A stretch of 64,000 bases of DNA from Actinernus sp. WN-2022. Taxonomy: Eukaryota > Cnidaria > Anthozoa > Actiniaria > Actinernidae. Shown piece after piece: positions 23,223 through 35,427 of this stretch (position 1 is the stretch's first letter; each line of letters begins with the position of its first letter). Location of the stretch: the NCBI GenBank assembly GCA_030867875.1, contig JAOWCC010000577.1, positions 4,542,660 through 4,606,659 on the forward strand, given 5' to 3'. The position numbers and the translations under genes are program-made. The notes beneath the pieces are model-generated. The model ran no database searches. It was given only the letters and a program-made list of their open reading frames with translations, and was not told the DNA's origin.

Positions 23223-23659
23223 AAAAAAAAGTACAAATCAGGGTAACAATTTACCTTAAAACCCCCCTCATGCCGTACCAGTCAGCAGGAATCAGCCTCA
23301 TAAACTCTAGCTGTTAAATTAAATTATAGAGTTTTCCAAAAAAAATACATTCCTTCAGTTTTAAAAATATGAACCTAAAACTTTGGCATTTACTAATTTT
23401 GGCTTGCTCTTCCCATTTCTGGTATCCATGTTGTTTTAGCGCCATTTTCTTTTTGAGTGACAGGCTAAAAAGGTCACGTGACCAGGTCCTGCAAAGGACC
23501 TATTGCATGCGTAAGGCTGCGTAAGGCTGCATAAGGATCCAAATAAACTTGTCTATCTATACTTCGATACAAGTACAGCAAAAACCTATCATAAACCCTA
23601 ACAACTTTTGTATTTGTATGGATAGTGGAAAGGCTAGTGTCAAAGTGTTAAACCCCCCA

Positions 23660-24056
23660 ACCCCCGGATATAAGCCCATCTGGTTATAAGCGCCACTAAA
23701 ACTCCTCAACGAAGTTGAATAAGCCTAGGGCAGGAGCCCATAACCAGGAATGTCCATCCCGCATACTAGGCCTATGTCACAGCGTTTTCACAAGTTAGGT
23801 TATTTTTAGAACGGTTTCCCGCTATTGTTGAGTTGCAATTATTCCTAAGAGAATAAAGCAACCATGTTGTTTGGTATAACAAACGTAGCTAATGCGGCCT
23901 CTTTTGTTCCCCCACGATGCAACCCACAAATTGGTGGGAGAAATAATCTAAAAATAGCCCAACTTGTAAAACGCTGTGACACCTGTATAGGAGATATGGA
24001 CGCTCCTGGTTATGGGCTCCTGCCCAGGGCTTATAACCGAGATTTTACGCCGGTAC
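23660..24056. mobile_element. TIR element just downstream of exon 3
   Basis: Left segment ggcaggagcccataaccagg (about 23731-23750) is an inverted copy of cctggttatgggctcctgcc at about 24008-24027, with further complementary sequence outside. A diverged relative of its right part is at 52860-52950. No coding region. Confidence 0.55.
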
Positions 24057-24086
24057 CTAGAAAAAGCAAAGGCAAACGTTTTTTAC

Positions 24087-24358
24087 CATTAAGATATGGC
24101 CAATAACTTGAGGGTCAGTGAAGCTGCTGTCGGTTTCCATCTTGAAGACGTTGTCCATGTCGAGTAGGATATTTCTACAAACCCATCTCTTGTTGCCATC
24201 TTTCTTGAGTTTATGAATCACAACAGATCTACCGATCAGGCTGTTCTGTCCGAACAGCGGCAGATTGTAATCTGTGTAGTCACTGTCACGATTCGTTTGG
24301 TTTAGGAAGGAGCCATACTTGCCAGCCAAGTCACCGATTTCATATTGATCATTGGTTC
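24087..24358 (-). CDS. SOD-repeat gene, exon 3
   Basis: Acceptor tttgtcaag (AAG rather than the usual YAG), donor ATG|GTAAAA; 272 nt, residues 418-508. It completes SOD repeat 3 (EIGDLAGKYG, NLPLFGQNSLIGRSVVIH with copper ligand His466, then KRWVCRNI) and opens repeat 4 (DPQVIGHILM). Its 2-base start fits the single G left by exon 2 across a 22.9-kb intron, giving SGT-G-TNDQ. Confidence 0.9.
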
Positions 24359-24419
24359 CTTGACAAAACATTTAAAAGATAAAATCGATAACCGTTCAGG
24401 CGGCCTATATATAACAAAG

Positions 24420-24587
24420 AATTCACTATTTTCACCAAGTGGCCATCTTGGATTGAAAGCGAAGCAATCTTTGTTTTTGCTAAGCTAAACTCGATCTGAT
24501 ATCCAGAAGTGCGAGGCTAACATAGCAAAAACAAAGGATTGGCTCGCTTTGAATCCAATATGGCCGCCTGGTGAAAAGAGTGAATTG
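24420..24587. mobile_element. Hairpin MITE with GGCCATCTTGG arms
   Basis: Arms of about 55 bp: aattcactattttcaccaag...gccatcttggatt on the left and the complement at the right, joined by a loop of about 55 bp. Lies in intron 2, about 60 bp upstream of exon 3. No ORF. Confidence 0.75.
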
Positions 24588-25063
24588 CACAAACAACGGA
24601 TTTTAGTTTGATCTTTTCTGTCAAGATGAAAATTGAGCACGAATGAAAAGGAAAAAACATTGAAATCGGTAGAATACCTGGTTTTTAAATCGCTTTAATT
24701 TGTTTCACGACCGCGCTATTTGGGGCCTTGGTTGAGTGACGTAGGATGAGCCAAAAAGCTACTCTTCACACTGAAGCATTTGTTGTAGTTTCTGTTGTTG
24801 TGGATTCCTTATCTTACATCCATCGCGCTCACGGTCTACTAGACCAATGCTCGAACTAGTGTACTGTATTGGAAAACGCCGGCTCGCTTTTCACCTATTT
24901 TAGCCAATTTAAACATGTCGTAGACAAATAAGGATTCACGCAAAAAAAAACATTATTCAAGGAAGTTCTCTAAATCTTAGGAGGATTTAAAAAGAGAAAT
25001 AAAAAATAGGGCTAGTGGTACTTTAATGTTCCATTTTGTACTTATTAATAAGGCAGGCCATAT
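24588..25063. other. Intron 2, no feature seen
   Basis: Non-coding AT-rich sequence between the hairpin MITE and the satellite-bearing MITE. Confidence 0.5.
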
Positions 25064-25067
25064 TTAA

Positions 25068-27018
25068 AGGGGCTGTGTCACGGTGAGAAGCCTTGTCTTC
25101 AGAAGCTTCTTGGGTCCGTAAAGTGAACAACTCACACGAGTAACTCCTCTTCGCATTCTGCCTTATGAAATCGGTTAGTCCATCCTTAGGCCATTCAGCG
25201 TCTTACAATCGCTACTAGTGCATCGAATCAAGAGACAGGAATGATAAAGCAGAGTAAAACGAGGATATTTCATGGAAAATTTCACTCAAACAAGCTCAAA
25301 GCTGAAACAGCCTCAAATGAGTCGATGATCCGATAAGATGGGTGAAACCGCTGACCATTTCATGGTATTTGGCTCAGCCGTAATATTTATATGTGCAACA
25401 ACATGACATAGCCCCTTTAACTGCTTGTAGCCAATTACATTGTAACATCCACCAATTGAATACCAATTGACACCATGACATAGCCCCTTTAACTGTTTCT
25501 AGCCAATTAACAGCCACCAATCAAACATTGACTCCATACATGCACAATACCATCCAATAGCTCTTTTAACTGTTTGTAGCCAATTACATTGTAACATCCA
25601 CCAATTGAATACCAATTAACACCATGACATAGCCCCTTTAACTGTTTCTAGCCAATTAACAGCCACCAATTGAACATTGACCCCATACATGCACAACACC
25701 ATGACATAACCCCCTTAACTGTTTGTAACCAATTAACAGCCACCAATCGAACAGACTCCATTCATGTACAACACCATGGCATAGTCCCTTCAACTGTTTG
25801 TAGCCAATTAAAAGCCACCAATTGAACATTGACTCCATACATAGTGCAACACCATGATAGCCCCTTCAACTGTTTGTAACCAATTAACAGCCACCAATCG
25901 AACATTGACTCCATACGTGCACAACACCATGGCATAGTCGCTTTAACTGTTTGTAGCCAAATTACAGCCACCAATCGAACATCGACTCCATACGTGCACA
26001 ACACCATGACAATTAGACCCTTAACTGTTTGTAACCAATTAACAGCCACCAATCGAACATTGACTCCATACATGCAAAATGCCATGACATAGTCCCTTAA
26101 ACTGCTTGTAGCCAATTAACAGCCACCAATTGAACATTGACTCCATACATGCACAACACCATGACATAACCCCTTTAACTGTTTGTAGCCAAATAACAGC
26201 CACCAATCGAACATTGACTCCATACATGCACAACACCATGGCATAGTCGCTTTAACTGTTTGTAGCCAAATTACAGCCACCAATCGAACATCGACTCCAT
26301 ACGTGCACAACACCATGACAATTAGACCCTTAACTGTTTGTAACCAATTAACAGCCACCAATCGAACATTGACTCCATACATGCAAAATGCCATGACATA
26401 GTCCCTTAAACTGCTTGTAGCCAATTAACAGCCACCAATTGAACATTGACTCCATACATGCACAACACCATGACATAACCCCTTTAACTGTTTGTAGCCA
26501 AATAACAGCCACCAATCGAACATTGACTCCATTCATGTACAACACCACGGCATAGCCCCTTTAACTGTTTGTAGCCAATTAAAAGCCACCAATTGAACAT
26601 TGACTCCATACATAGTGCAACACCATGGCATAGTCCCTTTAACTGCTTGTAGCCAATTAACAGCCACCAATCGAACATCGACTCCATACGTGCACAACGC
26701 CATGACATAGCCCCTTTAACTGTTTGTAACCAATTGACAGCCACCAATCGAACATTGACTCCATTCATGTACAACACCATGGCATATAGCCCCTTTAGCT
26801 GTTTGTAACCAATTAACAGCCACCAATCGAACATTGACTCCATACATGCACAACACCATGGCATAGTCCCTTTAACTGTTTGTAGCCAATTAACAGCCAC
26901 TAATCGAACATTGACTCCGTACATGCACAACACCATGGCATAGCCCCTTTAACTGTTTGTAGCCAATTAACAGCCACCAATCGAACATTGACATGTGGAA
27001 CACCATGACATAGCCCCT
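25068..27018. mobile_element. TTAA-flanked MITE expanded by an internal satellite
   Basis: Left end AGGGGCTGTGTCA (after TTAA at 25064-25067) and right end TGACATAGCCCCT (before TTAA at 27019-27022) are inverted copies. The left 330 bp is unique. From about 25400 to the right end the element is a tandem array of about 20 units of 77-78 bp, each carrying its own tgacatagccccttt terminus. The array appears to have grown from the element's right end. Confidence 0.78.
25400..27018. repeat. 78-bp satellite array
   Basis: Unit of 77-78 bp: acatagcccctttaactgtt, tgtagccaattaacagccac, caatcgaacattgactccat, then acatgcacaacaccatg. Units differ by several percent. A four-unit block of 309 bp is duplicated almost exactly (about 25807-26115 and 26116-26424), showing higher-order expansion. 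Long minus-strand ORFs here arise from the repeat and are not genes. Confidence 0.93.
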
Positions 27019-27053
27019 TTAAAAAAATAGGTAAAACAGACAAACAACCACAC

Positions 27054-27303
27054 ATCATAACTCCCTCAGGAAATTAGGTAAAATTAACGACTGCATTCCA
27101 TAACTCCCTATTAAGGAAATTAAGTAAACTTGCCGACTGCGTTCCATAACTAACTCGGGAAATTAAGTAAACTGGCTGACTGCGTGCATATACCTCTCTT
27201 GGGAAATTAAGCAAACTGACTGACTTAGTTGCGTAACTCACTCGAGAAATTAAGTAAAATTGTCGACTGCGTTCCATAACTCCATAAGTGAATTAAGCAA
27301 AAT
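27054..27303. repeat. 50-bp minisatellite
   Basis: Five diverged units of about 50 bp containing gactgcgttccataactc and gaaattaagtaaa. Confidence 0.85.
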
Positions 27304-28795
27304 GGCCAAAACTAGGCCTGTTCCTGCAGCTTCCGCCATCTTGTTTTCGCGCGGTTTTCGCGAGGGACCTAGTTAGCTGTCAAAGACTCCCCTGTGCTTG
27401 TGTTGTATTCCGTTTTCATGAGCACAATGCGAACGCAAACACGAGGAAAAGGCAATATGTTGGTGCTTGCGTCGAGCCTGTTTTCGTACAGGTAATCATA
27501 TGGACTCGAGTGCAATTCGGCATTAATTTGAACGAGTGAGTTTTTCTCAGAGTATCAAAATTGCAATTTGAGCTCTTCGAAAAATCTCTCGAGTTTAAAT
27601 TAATCCAGAATTGTACAAGAAAGCCATTTGTTAATAACTTGTTAATAACATTCATCCGCGTATTTGTGCTTTTTGTCGTGATGTTATTCAAAGGATTTTT
27701 CCGCTTCAGTTTTCAACTTCTCCCGGCTGTTGATGCTAAATCTCTTTGTTATTGTTCTACATTGTTGCAAAAGTTTGGAAAGACCGTCGCCTCTCAGTCA
27801 ATCCAATTCATGAGTTCTTGGGTTGGATATATTTTGTTCACATCTGAGGTATTACATCCCCATTGTACATTATACATGATTTGGCACTCAGGTATAGATG
27901 GTTTGCACTCGATCCCCAGAGATTCAAACGACAAAGGGCATGGCGGCCATGTTGGTGTACAGAACAAAAGAAGCTAACGAAGAATCTATTGTTAACTGTA
28001 CACCAACATGGCGGCTATGACGTCACGTGCAAAGGGTCTATTACACGCACTGATGTTTAGCATAAATAGAGCTGCTGTCAGCCAATAAAATTCGAGAACT
28101 CGTTGCATGTATATTATATATTAGTATAAACCAACTAGTGGACTATTACAAATCCTGCATTCTGATTGGCTACCCTACTATAGGTCTATTTGTGATAGCC
28201 CATGGTAGAGAAAAACCGCACGCATTTTCACGAAATAATAACATGTTTTCAACTTCAATTTGTTTCTTTCTATTATTTTCTACTGTCCGACTTTTCTACT
28301 GCGCCTCATGGGCTATTGACTCGTAGCCCATTCTGGCTGCGGGTCTAATCGTTAATTATACACTTTAAGCAACCAGGACGGCGACGCCAGTAACGACGGA
28401 ACGTAAATTTGGTGTTTATTATTTCCCTTTGTTCGACAGATTTTCGAAAAATATGATCATGATAGAGATCTGTTCAAGCCGAACGAAAAACGGATTGATG
28501 TACTTTCTCACGTACTAAAATATGTTTTTATGTAAAGGTAATATAAATTTACACCAATTATTATACGGCACATGCTACTTCCGGTGAAATGGCGCATTCT
28601 GATTGGCTCTCGCGTCTCTCTAGCAGTCGATTATTTTCCCGTAATCGACCGGAGGCCATTACGGATTCCAATTGCAAGAACCATAGCTTTGTGAGAAAAA
28701 CCAAAGTAGTATAGTAACTGTTTTCTACCAAACGTAAATCATCTATGTTCTGAGGATTTTGTCTTTGATGTAAAAGCCTAGGCTTAAAAAAAACA
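27304..28795. other. Intron 2 spacer with dispersed repeats
   Basis: Contains a hairpin at 27939-28018 (arms tggcggccatgttggtgta and complement) related to 8528-8597, and a copy of the gcaaccaggacggcgacg dispersed repeat at 28368. No gene assigned; short ORFs at 27416-27977 lack support. Confidence 0.5.
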
Positions 28796-29049
28796 ATGCA
28801 AGAATCAGAGGAACACTCGGATAGCGAGTTTTACTATCCCGACGAAGACAACAACAGCAAACACATGTCTGCCGGAGACGAAATCACGAACAGTCAAACA
28901 GCCAAGAGGAAATTGATAATTTCGTCAGTGACCAAAAAAGTTCCAACACCTCCAAGAAAACGAAAAGTGACCTCAACACCTTTCGTCGCTACTTACAGTC
29001 AATCGGAAAGTCAAATGTTAACATAGAGAGCTTACCTTCGAGCGAGCTC
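28796..29049 (+). pseudogene. KIAA1958-like recombinase pseudogene, 5' part
   Basis: Start of a KIAA1958-like (DUF3504, Crypton-type tyrosine recombinase) sequence. The ATG frame gives an acidic N-terminus (MQESEEHSDSEFYYPDEDNN). A frame change near 28900 continues as EEIDNFVSDQKSSN, then SDLNTFRRYLQSIGK and NIESLPSSEL, the family's N-terminal core-binding region. It stops where a 15.86-kb element begins at 29050; the last 9 bases (AGCGAGCTC, 29041-29049) are duplicated at 44910-44918. The rest of the gene resumes at 44919. The sequence lies antisense within intron 2 of the SOD-repeat gene. It is non-functional: frameshifts plus a large insertion. Confidence 0.8.
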
Positions 29050-29379
29050 TACCCTGGGTTCCAGAGGTTAAATGTTTTGCCTTTTGTTGGTAAATTCGGC
29101 GAGCCGCGCGGAAGGCAAAACAAATTCAACCTCTGAGCCAGGTCTGTTTGAATCTCGTTTTCATGCAGAATAATGCGTCAGCAAAAAAGGTCTAGATTTT
29201 GATTGGCTAAGAGCAGCGCAAGCTATATTTGAAAATTGAAAGACCAGTGAAAAAAGTGGAAACACCAATTCAAATTACACTACCTTTTCACAAAGTCTCG
29301 AAACCAAAGATTCTGACGTTAAATGTAACCTAGCTTTGTACACACGTATTTTTTGCACGTAGTTAAATACTGAGATCCA

Positions 29380-31440
29380 CTTTAAAATGAACCGTAGATA
29401 TAAACTGTTCAAATTAGCGGTGTCATCTAAGAGCCAGGATCATTGGATTGAATACAAGAAGGTTAGGAATGAAGTTACTCGAGATTTGAGGCAAGCCAAA
29501 GCCTCGTATTTCTCAATGATGTTCAGGGAAGCTAAAAACTCATCCGCCTACTGGAACTTGGTGAATAAAGCCACAAATCCAAAATCGAAAAAGTGCATAG
29601 GTCCTTTGAAAAGGGATGACAGTACGCTAGCCTTAGAGGATGAAGAAAAAGCGTGCATAATAAACTCATTTTTTGCAAACATAGGAGAAGAACTTGCTAA
29701 TCTATTACCTCCAGCGGTAAACGATCAACGTGCCGCCGACATAACTCTAGATGTACCCCAATTAACCGATTTTAAGGTAAACGCCAACGTTATTCGACAT
29801 AAACTTAGAACACTTAAGGTGAAAAAATCATCAGGACCGGATAATATCCAATCGAAGCTTTTGAGATTGGCAGGAGATGCAATCGCACCAGCGTTGGTAA
29901 GTTTATACCAATACAGTATCGAGAGGGGTACAGTGTTCTCTGCGTGGAAAGTAGCCAGGGTCGCTCCCATTTTCAAGAAGGAGGATGAAACCGAGAGAGG
30001 TAACTACAGACCAATATCGTTACTAAGTATACCAAGCAAGGTTTTGGAGTCCGAGGTCAACGACAGGCTTGTTAATCACGTGTTCAGGGAAAATATGATG
30101 GTCTCCGATAGGCAATGGGCGTACAGGCCGGGCTATTCAACGGAGCTATTGCTGATGAATTTAACGGAAGTGTGGAGGAGAGCTGTGGACTCGGGTAATG
30201 CCGTTGCTGTGGCTTTCATCGATTTTAAGAAAGCATTTGACAGTGTTGATCATGATGTGCTCGAGGCGAAATTACATCGGGACTTTGGCGTTAACGGCAC
30301 GCTATTGAAATGGATAAAGAACTACCTTCAAGACAGGCGCCAATAGACAGTCGTCAACGGAGTTAAGTCAGGTGTATTACCAGTGGCTTTCGGTATTCCT
30401 CTGGGTTCGGTGCTAGGACCGACCTTATTCACCTTATTTACTAACGACCTTCCTTCTTCCGTCACTTCTGGCCAGGTCTACATGTACGCCGACGACACCA
30501 CGGTTTACTGTATTAATAAGGACGCTGACAAGGCGGTTGCTCAGTTAAATGAAGCTCTTCAGGAACTGTACGTCTGGTGCCTCGATAACAGGCTTACGCC
30601 ACACCCAAACAAGTGCGAGGCTATGCTAATTATGCGTTCTAGTTATACTATGGGACCGATTGCACCCGTGAGAATAGGGAACTCTCAAATTAAGTGGGTT
30701 AAGAAATCCCGAGTATTAGGCATGACGGTTGATAATAACTTAAGTTGGATCCCACATACAGTAGAACTGAAAAAGAGTTATGCTAATAAATTAGGGCTAC
30801 TGAAAAGATCTAGATTTCTGCCAAAACATGTACTAGAGAAACTCTATTTCTCAGTTATACTGCCTTCGGTGAACTATGGCATGGTGTTGTGGGGGAGTTG
30901 TTATAATTCGGATAATATTACATCACTTCAGAAGCTTCATAGTGGAGCCGCAAAAATTATATACAATCTCCCCAGAGACACATCTTCCGCAGATGCTCTG
31001 CAGCTTGCCAGTTGGTATTCACTCAGTATTTATCATAAGCTTGTATTGTTTAAGACAATGCACAAGGCATTCCACGCTAGGTTACCAGGTTTTTTATGCG
31101 ATCAAATATTAGTTAAGAGGACTAGCCGTTATAATCTAAGAGTAGCGGATTCCCTTGAAATACCGCGTTTTAATACTAAGTTCCTTCAACATTCAGTTCA
31201 GTATAGTGGATCAGTTTTATGGAATAGTGTTATTTCTAGTGATCAGTCAATAGTATATGCAGGACATAAGGATCTAGAGAAAGGATCTAGAGCGTCGTTT
31301 AAATAAATTAGCGGTGTTTGAGCAGTTCAAGTTTAACACAACATCTGCCTCTTCTACTAGATTTAAGAGTGATGACTTCATTTACTTGTGAGTCCACTCA
31401 TTAAGTGAGGCCTAGTATGAATGTATTGTACTTATTGTAT
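29380..31440 (+). mobile_element. 5'-truncated LINE, inactivated
   Basis: Non-LTR retrotransposon of the CR1/L2/jockey-like group. The frame from 29387 starts in the linker before the reverse transcriptase, so the endonuclease is missing. RT landmarks: GNYRPISLLSIPSKVLE, AFIDFKKAFDSVDHDVL, and the catalytic YADD at about 30482-30496. The frame is broken by one in-frame TAG at 30344-30346 (after DRRQ). The usual PQG of RT motif 5 reads PLG. The frame continues to 31306 with the C-terminal domain (GSVLWN). The 3' tail is (TATTG)n-like at about 31420-31450, and the next LINE starts inside it. Confidence 0.85.
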
Positions 31441-33850
31441 TGTATTGTACCATACGTGAAAGAGACAAAATGAAGCGAAAGTATGTTATCACTAAAAACA
31501 AAGACTTCTGGTATGCGTATACCGCCTTAAGAAACAAAGTGAACAATACACTAAGAAATGCTAAGCGAGATTATTTTAGCGAACAAATAGAAAAGAATAA
31601 AGGCGATCCCAAGGGCACGTGGAAAACAGTGAATAACCTAATGGGACGGCATGTTCAACATCGGGTTGTAAACGAAATTAAGTACAACAATGAAACAATT
31701 ACATCTCCTGCCGAAATTGCCGACCACTTTAATAATCACTTTGTTGAAATTGGTCCTAAACTCGCAGAAACTATTGAAACTAATTCATCTGACTTTAAAT
31801 ATTACATTAAACAAGCTCCTTGTACGTTTGAGTTTAGTCTTACAAGTGAATCAAGAGTACTCAAGCTTATTAATAAACTATCCTCTAAGAAGGCAACGGG
31901 TCTTGATGGAATATCTGCTAAAATTATCAAAGCTGCTGGACCAATCATTTCTGAATCCCTGACGTTCCTCTTTAATGTAGTTATCGAATCAGGTTTATTT
32001 CCCACTGACTGGAAAAGGGCCCGAGTCAGCCCATTGCATAAAAATGGCCCACGAAATGACATGGACAACTATAGACCCATATCAATTCTCCCTGTAATGA
32101 GTAAAGTATTTGAAAGAATATTATACGATCAATTATACAATTATCTTACTATGCAAAATTTATTAACAAACAAGCAATTTGGTTTCAGACGACTGCATTC
32201 AACAATGACAGCCTTATTAAATTCCACTAATTCGTGGTTAGTAAACATGGATCGAGGTCTTTTTAATATTGTTATCTTCCTCGACCTTAAAAAAGCATTC
32301 GATACTGTTGATCACGGATCGTTACTAGACAAACTAAAACTTTATGGAATCAAATATAGGTCAATTAGTTTATTACAATCTTATTTATCAGACAGAATGC
32401 AGTCATGTTCGGTTCAAAATATTAAGTCAAATGAGAGATTAGTCACATTTGGAGTGCCTCAAGGTACAATCCTTGGCCCCCTGTTGTTTCTCATTTATAT
32501 AAATGACTTACCAAATTGTCTAGAAACATCGACACCATGTCTGTTTGCCGACGATACAAATGTAACAATATGTGGCTCGAATATAAGTGATGTCGAATCA
32601 AGAGCAAATCGTGAACTTCAAAATATTAACCATTGGCTTAAAGCCAATAAATTACACTTGAATGTCGCCAAAACTGAATTCATGATAATCGGCTCGAGAC
32701 AACGCTTATCTGATCTAGATAAGATGCCTACATTAAAAATTGGAAATAGACCAATAAAAAGAGTAACCGAAAGTAAAACAGTTGGAGTCGTGGTAGACGA
32801 AAATCTAAGATGGGAAGAACACATTAATTACATAACAAAAAAGATAGTTTCTGGTCTAGGGGCTCTAAAAAGGATAAGACCATTCGTATCCCAAGATATA
32901 CTTATGACAATTTACGATTCCCTTATTCAGACGCACATGGATTATTGTTGCGAAGTTTGGGACAATTTTGGAAAATTCCTCTCAGATAAACTACAAATTT
33001 TTCAAAACAGAGCCGCTAGACTAATTCTTAGAGCAGACTATAATACGACCTCCAGGTTACTTTTAGATACCCTAGGATGGGATAAACTAGATGAACGAAG
33101 GGCTAAACGCAAAGCGGTCACTATGCACAAAATCCGAAATAATTTCGCGCCAACAGGCCTTACCGAGTTATTTACAACAGTTGGAAACTCGACTCATTAT
33201 AATTTAAGAGGATCTGACACAAAACTTTGCCTCCCTCAACCAAGAACTGAATTCCTGAAAAAAAGTTTATCATACAATGGTGCAAAATTATGGAATGGGC
33301 TTCCAGCCAAACTACGCGAAACAAAGTCTCTTGTTTCTTTTAAGAAACAAGTTGCGACCACCACTCTCCTTAGTGACTAATGTAATTATTTATTTATTTA
33401 TCTAGTAGTTATCATTTGATAGGATATCTTTTATAATTATTTAAATCATTTATGACCCAGAAAAATTGTAAATAAAACATAATTATAATATATTAGCTTA
33501 GCCTAGATATATCGCAATTTTGTAATTAGAATATTTTTTACCACACGGCTTCTATGGAAATCAGATTGTATCTGTTAGAATTCTCCGTGTTTTTAAATAA
33601 ATAAAGTACTTTAGAAAAACATTTTAGCAGCTCTGTAGTACTCTTAGTATCATTATTTATTAGTAAGTTCAATTTAGTCATTTGAAGTTTATTTACTTAT
33701 TACAGTTATTACATTTGTAAGTATTCTTAGTAATTTTTAGTATTGTAAATAGATGTACAGTTATATTATTCTTAGTAGTAGACACACGACCCCATAAGCT
33801 TAATGTGCTTTAATCATAATCGTGTTTAAATAAAGGCAATCTAAGTTTCG
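31440..33850 (+). mobile_element. 5'-truncated LINE with an open 646-codon ORF
   Basis: Second CR1/L2/jockey-like LINE, a different family from its neighbour, inserted at the ATTGT tail of the first. The ORF 31440-33380 is uninterrupted: linker, DNYRPISILPVMSKVFERIL, LDLKKAFDTVDHGSLL, FGVPQGTILGPLLF, catalytic LFADD (about 32541-32555), then the C-terminal domain ending YNGAKLWNGLP. The endonuclease is absent, so it is not autonomous despite the open frame; this suggests a young insertion. A 3' UTR of about 450 bp follows to about 33850. Confidence 0.85.
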
Positions 33851-34050
33851 GGTGAAAAGTTTTCAATTTTAGTTCGCGCGCGCGCTGCTGACACAATCAT
33901 CACTTCACGCCATTTCGAACATCGAGCGCGCGCTCAACGTGATCGGTTTTGGACACGTGATGGGTATTATCCAATTACAGGTTGTTGTGAGCGTTAGCCA
34001 ATGGCTATCGGTCTCCATATTTTGGATGAATAAATTAAGTTCAAACAGAC
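33851..34050. other. Inner right flank of the TACCCTGGG element
   Basis: CpG-rich start (gttcgcgcgcgcgctgct), then the inner end of the outer element, whose sequence resumes after the Harbinger at 44851. The segment ttcaaacagacctg is complementary to the matching part of the left end (about 29143-29156). Confidence 0.55.
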
Positions 34051-34278
34051 CTGGGTGCCGTTGCACAAAGCGCGCGTAAATTACGAGTACTTGTAAACCC
34101 GTACGTAAACCATTCGTAGGAAATTTGACCCGTTTCACGACGCGAACGTAACTTACAAGTGGTCGTAAAGAAGCATCAAAACAGTACGTAACTTACACAA
34201 GCCTAAAGGAGCAATAAAGGTACTCGTAACTTACGAATACATGTGTCCCGAGTGTTTGTCTTTTGAGCCCGAGGGAAG

Positions 34279-34829
34279 ATGGCGGCTTTTTTAAGCGTAG
34301 TTACGCTAGAAAACAGAAGGGCAATACGGCGAGAAAGAGTGTTTAGAGACAGAAAAAATGTCCTTGACACGTTTGACGATTTTTGCATCAGAGAACGATA
34401 TCGTCTTACAAGAGAGATGATATTTCGCTTGATCGATGGGATGAATAACAGATTGGATCCGCCAACGAAACGATCACATTCAGTTTCTGCTTCCCTCCAA
34501 GTACTCATTGCTTTGAGGTTTTACGCCAAAGGGGGTTTTCTATCCGAGGTAGGCGACTTACATGGAGTTAGCAGATCAACGGCTAGTCGGGCGATACACG
34601 CAGTAACAAATGCGTGCTACGAAATTTATAAAGACGAAGTCAGCTACCCAAACAACGTCGACGAACTGAAGAGTGGTTTCCACGCCATAGCAGGGATGCC
34701 CAATGTAGTTGGCTGCATAGATGGCACGTTGATACCTATTCAGGCCCCGGCTATTGATGAGCACGTTTTTGTTTGTCGTAAAGGCTATCATGCCATCAAT
34801 GTTCAGGCTGTTGTTGACGATAAGCTAAG
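34279..34829 (+). CDS. Harbinger transposase (HARBI1-like), exon 1
   Basis: Starts ATGGCGGCT at 34279 and runs to donor AAG|GTAAGA; 551 nt, residues 1-183 plus two bases. N-terminal helices are followed by a helix-turn-helix (about 112-135, GDLHGVSRSTASRAIHAV) and the start of the DDE domain: VVGCIDGTLIPI with the first catalytic Asp at 148, then the family motif FVCRKGYHAINVQAVVD. Across all exons the protein is about 345 residues, close to HARBI1-family length. These nucleases cut and paste Harbinger DNA in the nucleus and need the Myb partner encoded at 38549-44611. Confidence 0.9.
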
Positions 34830-35314
34830 GTAAGAGTCAGTACTTATATTTTAAAGAGCGTTCATTTTTAACCAGGCATCACGAGTTTCTACAATATGGG
34901 CAATTTTTTTCCCTAACCCCCTGTGGAAGACCATTGGAATCCAGGGGGAGTGGTTGAGGGGGTATGATTTTTAATTGCCATTAGGTGGTCCCATTCCCCT
35001 TTTTGTTATGCCAATGCTGAGCTCTTTTTCATTTATTTAAATTATTTATTTGAGACTACAGAACAATGCAATATGATGCACAAACATCAACAATACAATT
35101 AAATTGAAGTGTTTCATTTTTTGAGCTTGCAATTTCACAGTGGGGTCATCTAAGTATTAATTTCACTCTTAGGGAGGGTCAAATGAAATGCCGACCCCTC
35201 CCCCCCAGAAAAAACCTGGAGCTAAAGTGGCTTAATACCTAATTGTGTTCATACATGTAATCAACTGAACCAAAGTTCAATTTTAAACAGCATTCTTAAT
35301 CATTTTTGTTTTAG

Positions 35315-35427
35315 GTTTATCAACTGTGTATGCAAATGGCCTGGGTCTGTCAATGATAGCTTCATCCTCCAGAATAGTGATCTATTTACAAGCTTTGAGA
35401 GGAAAAAGATAGATGGGTGGTTATTAG
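35315..35427 (+). CDS. Harbinger transposase, exon 2
   Basis: Acceptor ttttgttttag, donor G|GTAACT; 113 nt, residues 185-221. Encodes CKWPGSVNDSFIL, with the second catalytic Asp at 198. Confidence 0.88.

Noticed and set aside
22751..23236. 161-codon minus-strand ORF starting in the G-rich tract
   Set aside because: Only 22895-22978 within it is coding, as exon 4 of the SOD-repeat gene; the rest is intron, including the poly-Pro/Gly text from the G20 tract.
25656..26936. Several overlapping minus-strand ORFs up to 150 codons with repeating WLQTVKG-type text
   Set aside because: They are translations of the 78-bp satellite; the unit length keeps frames open over short stretches. No splice sites or family signature.
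31440..33380. Intact LINE as an autonomous, active element
   Set aside because: The reverse transcriptase frame is open, but the endonuclease domain is missing through 5' truncation.
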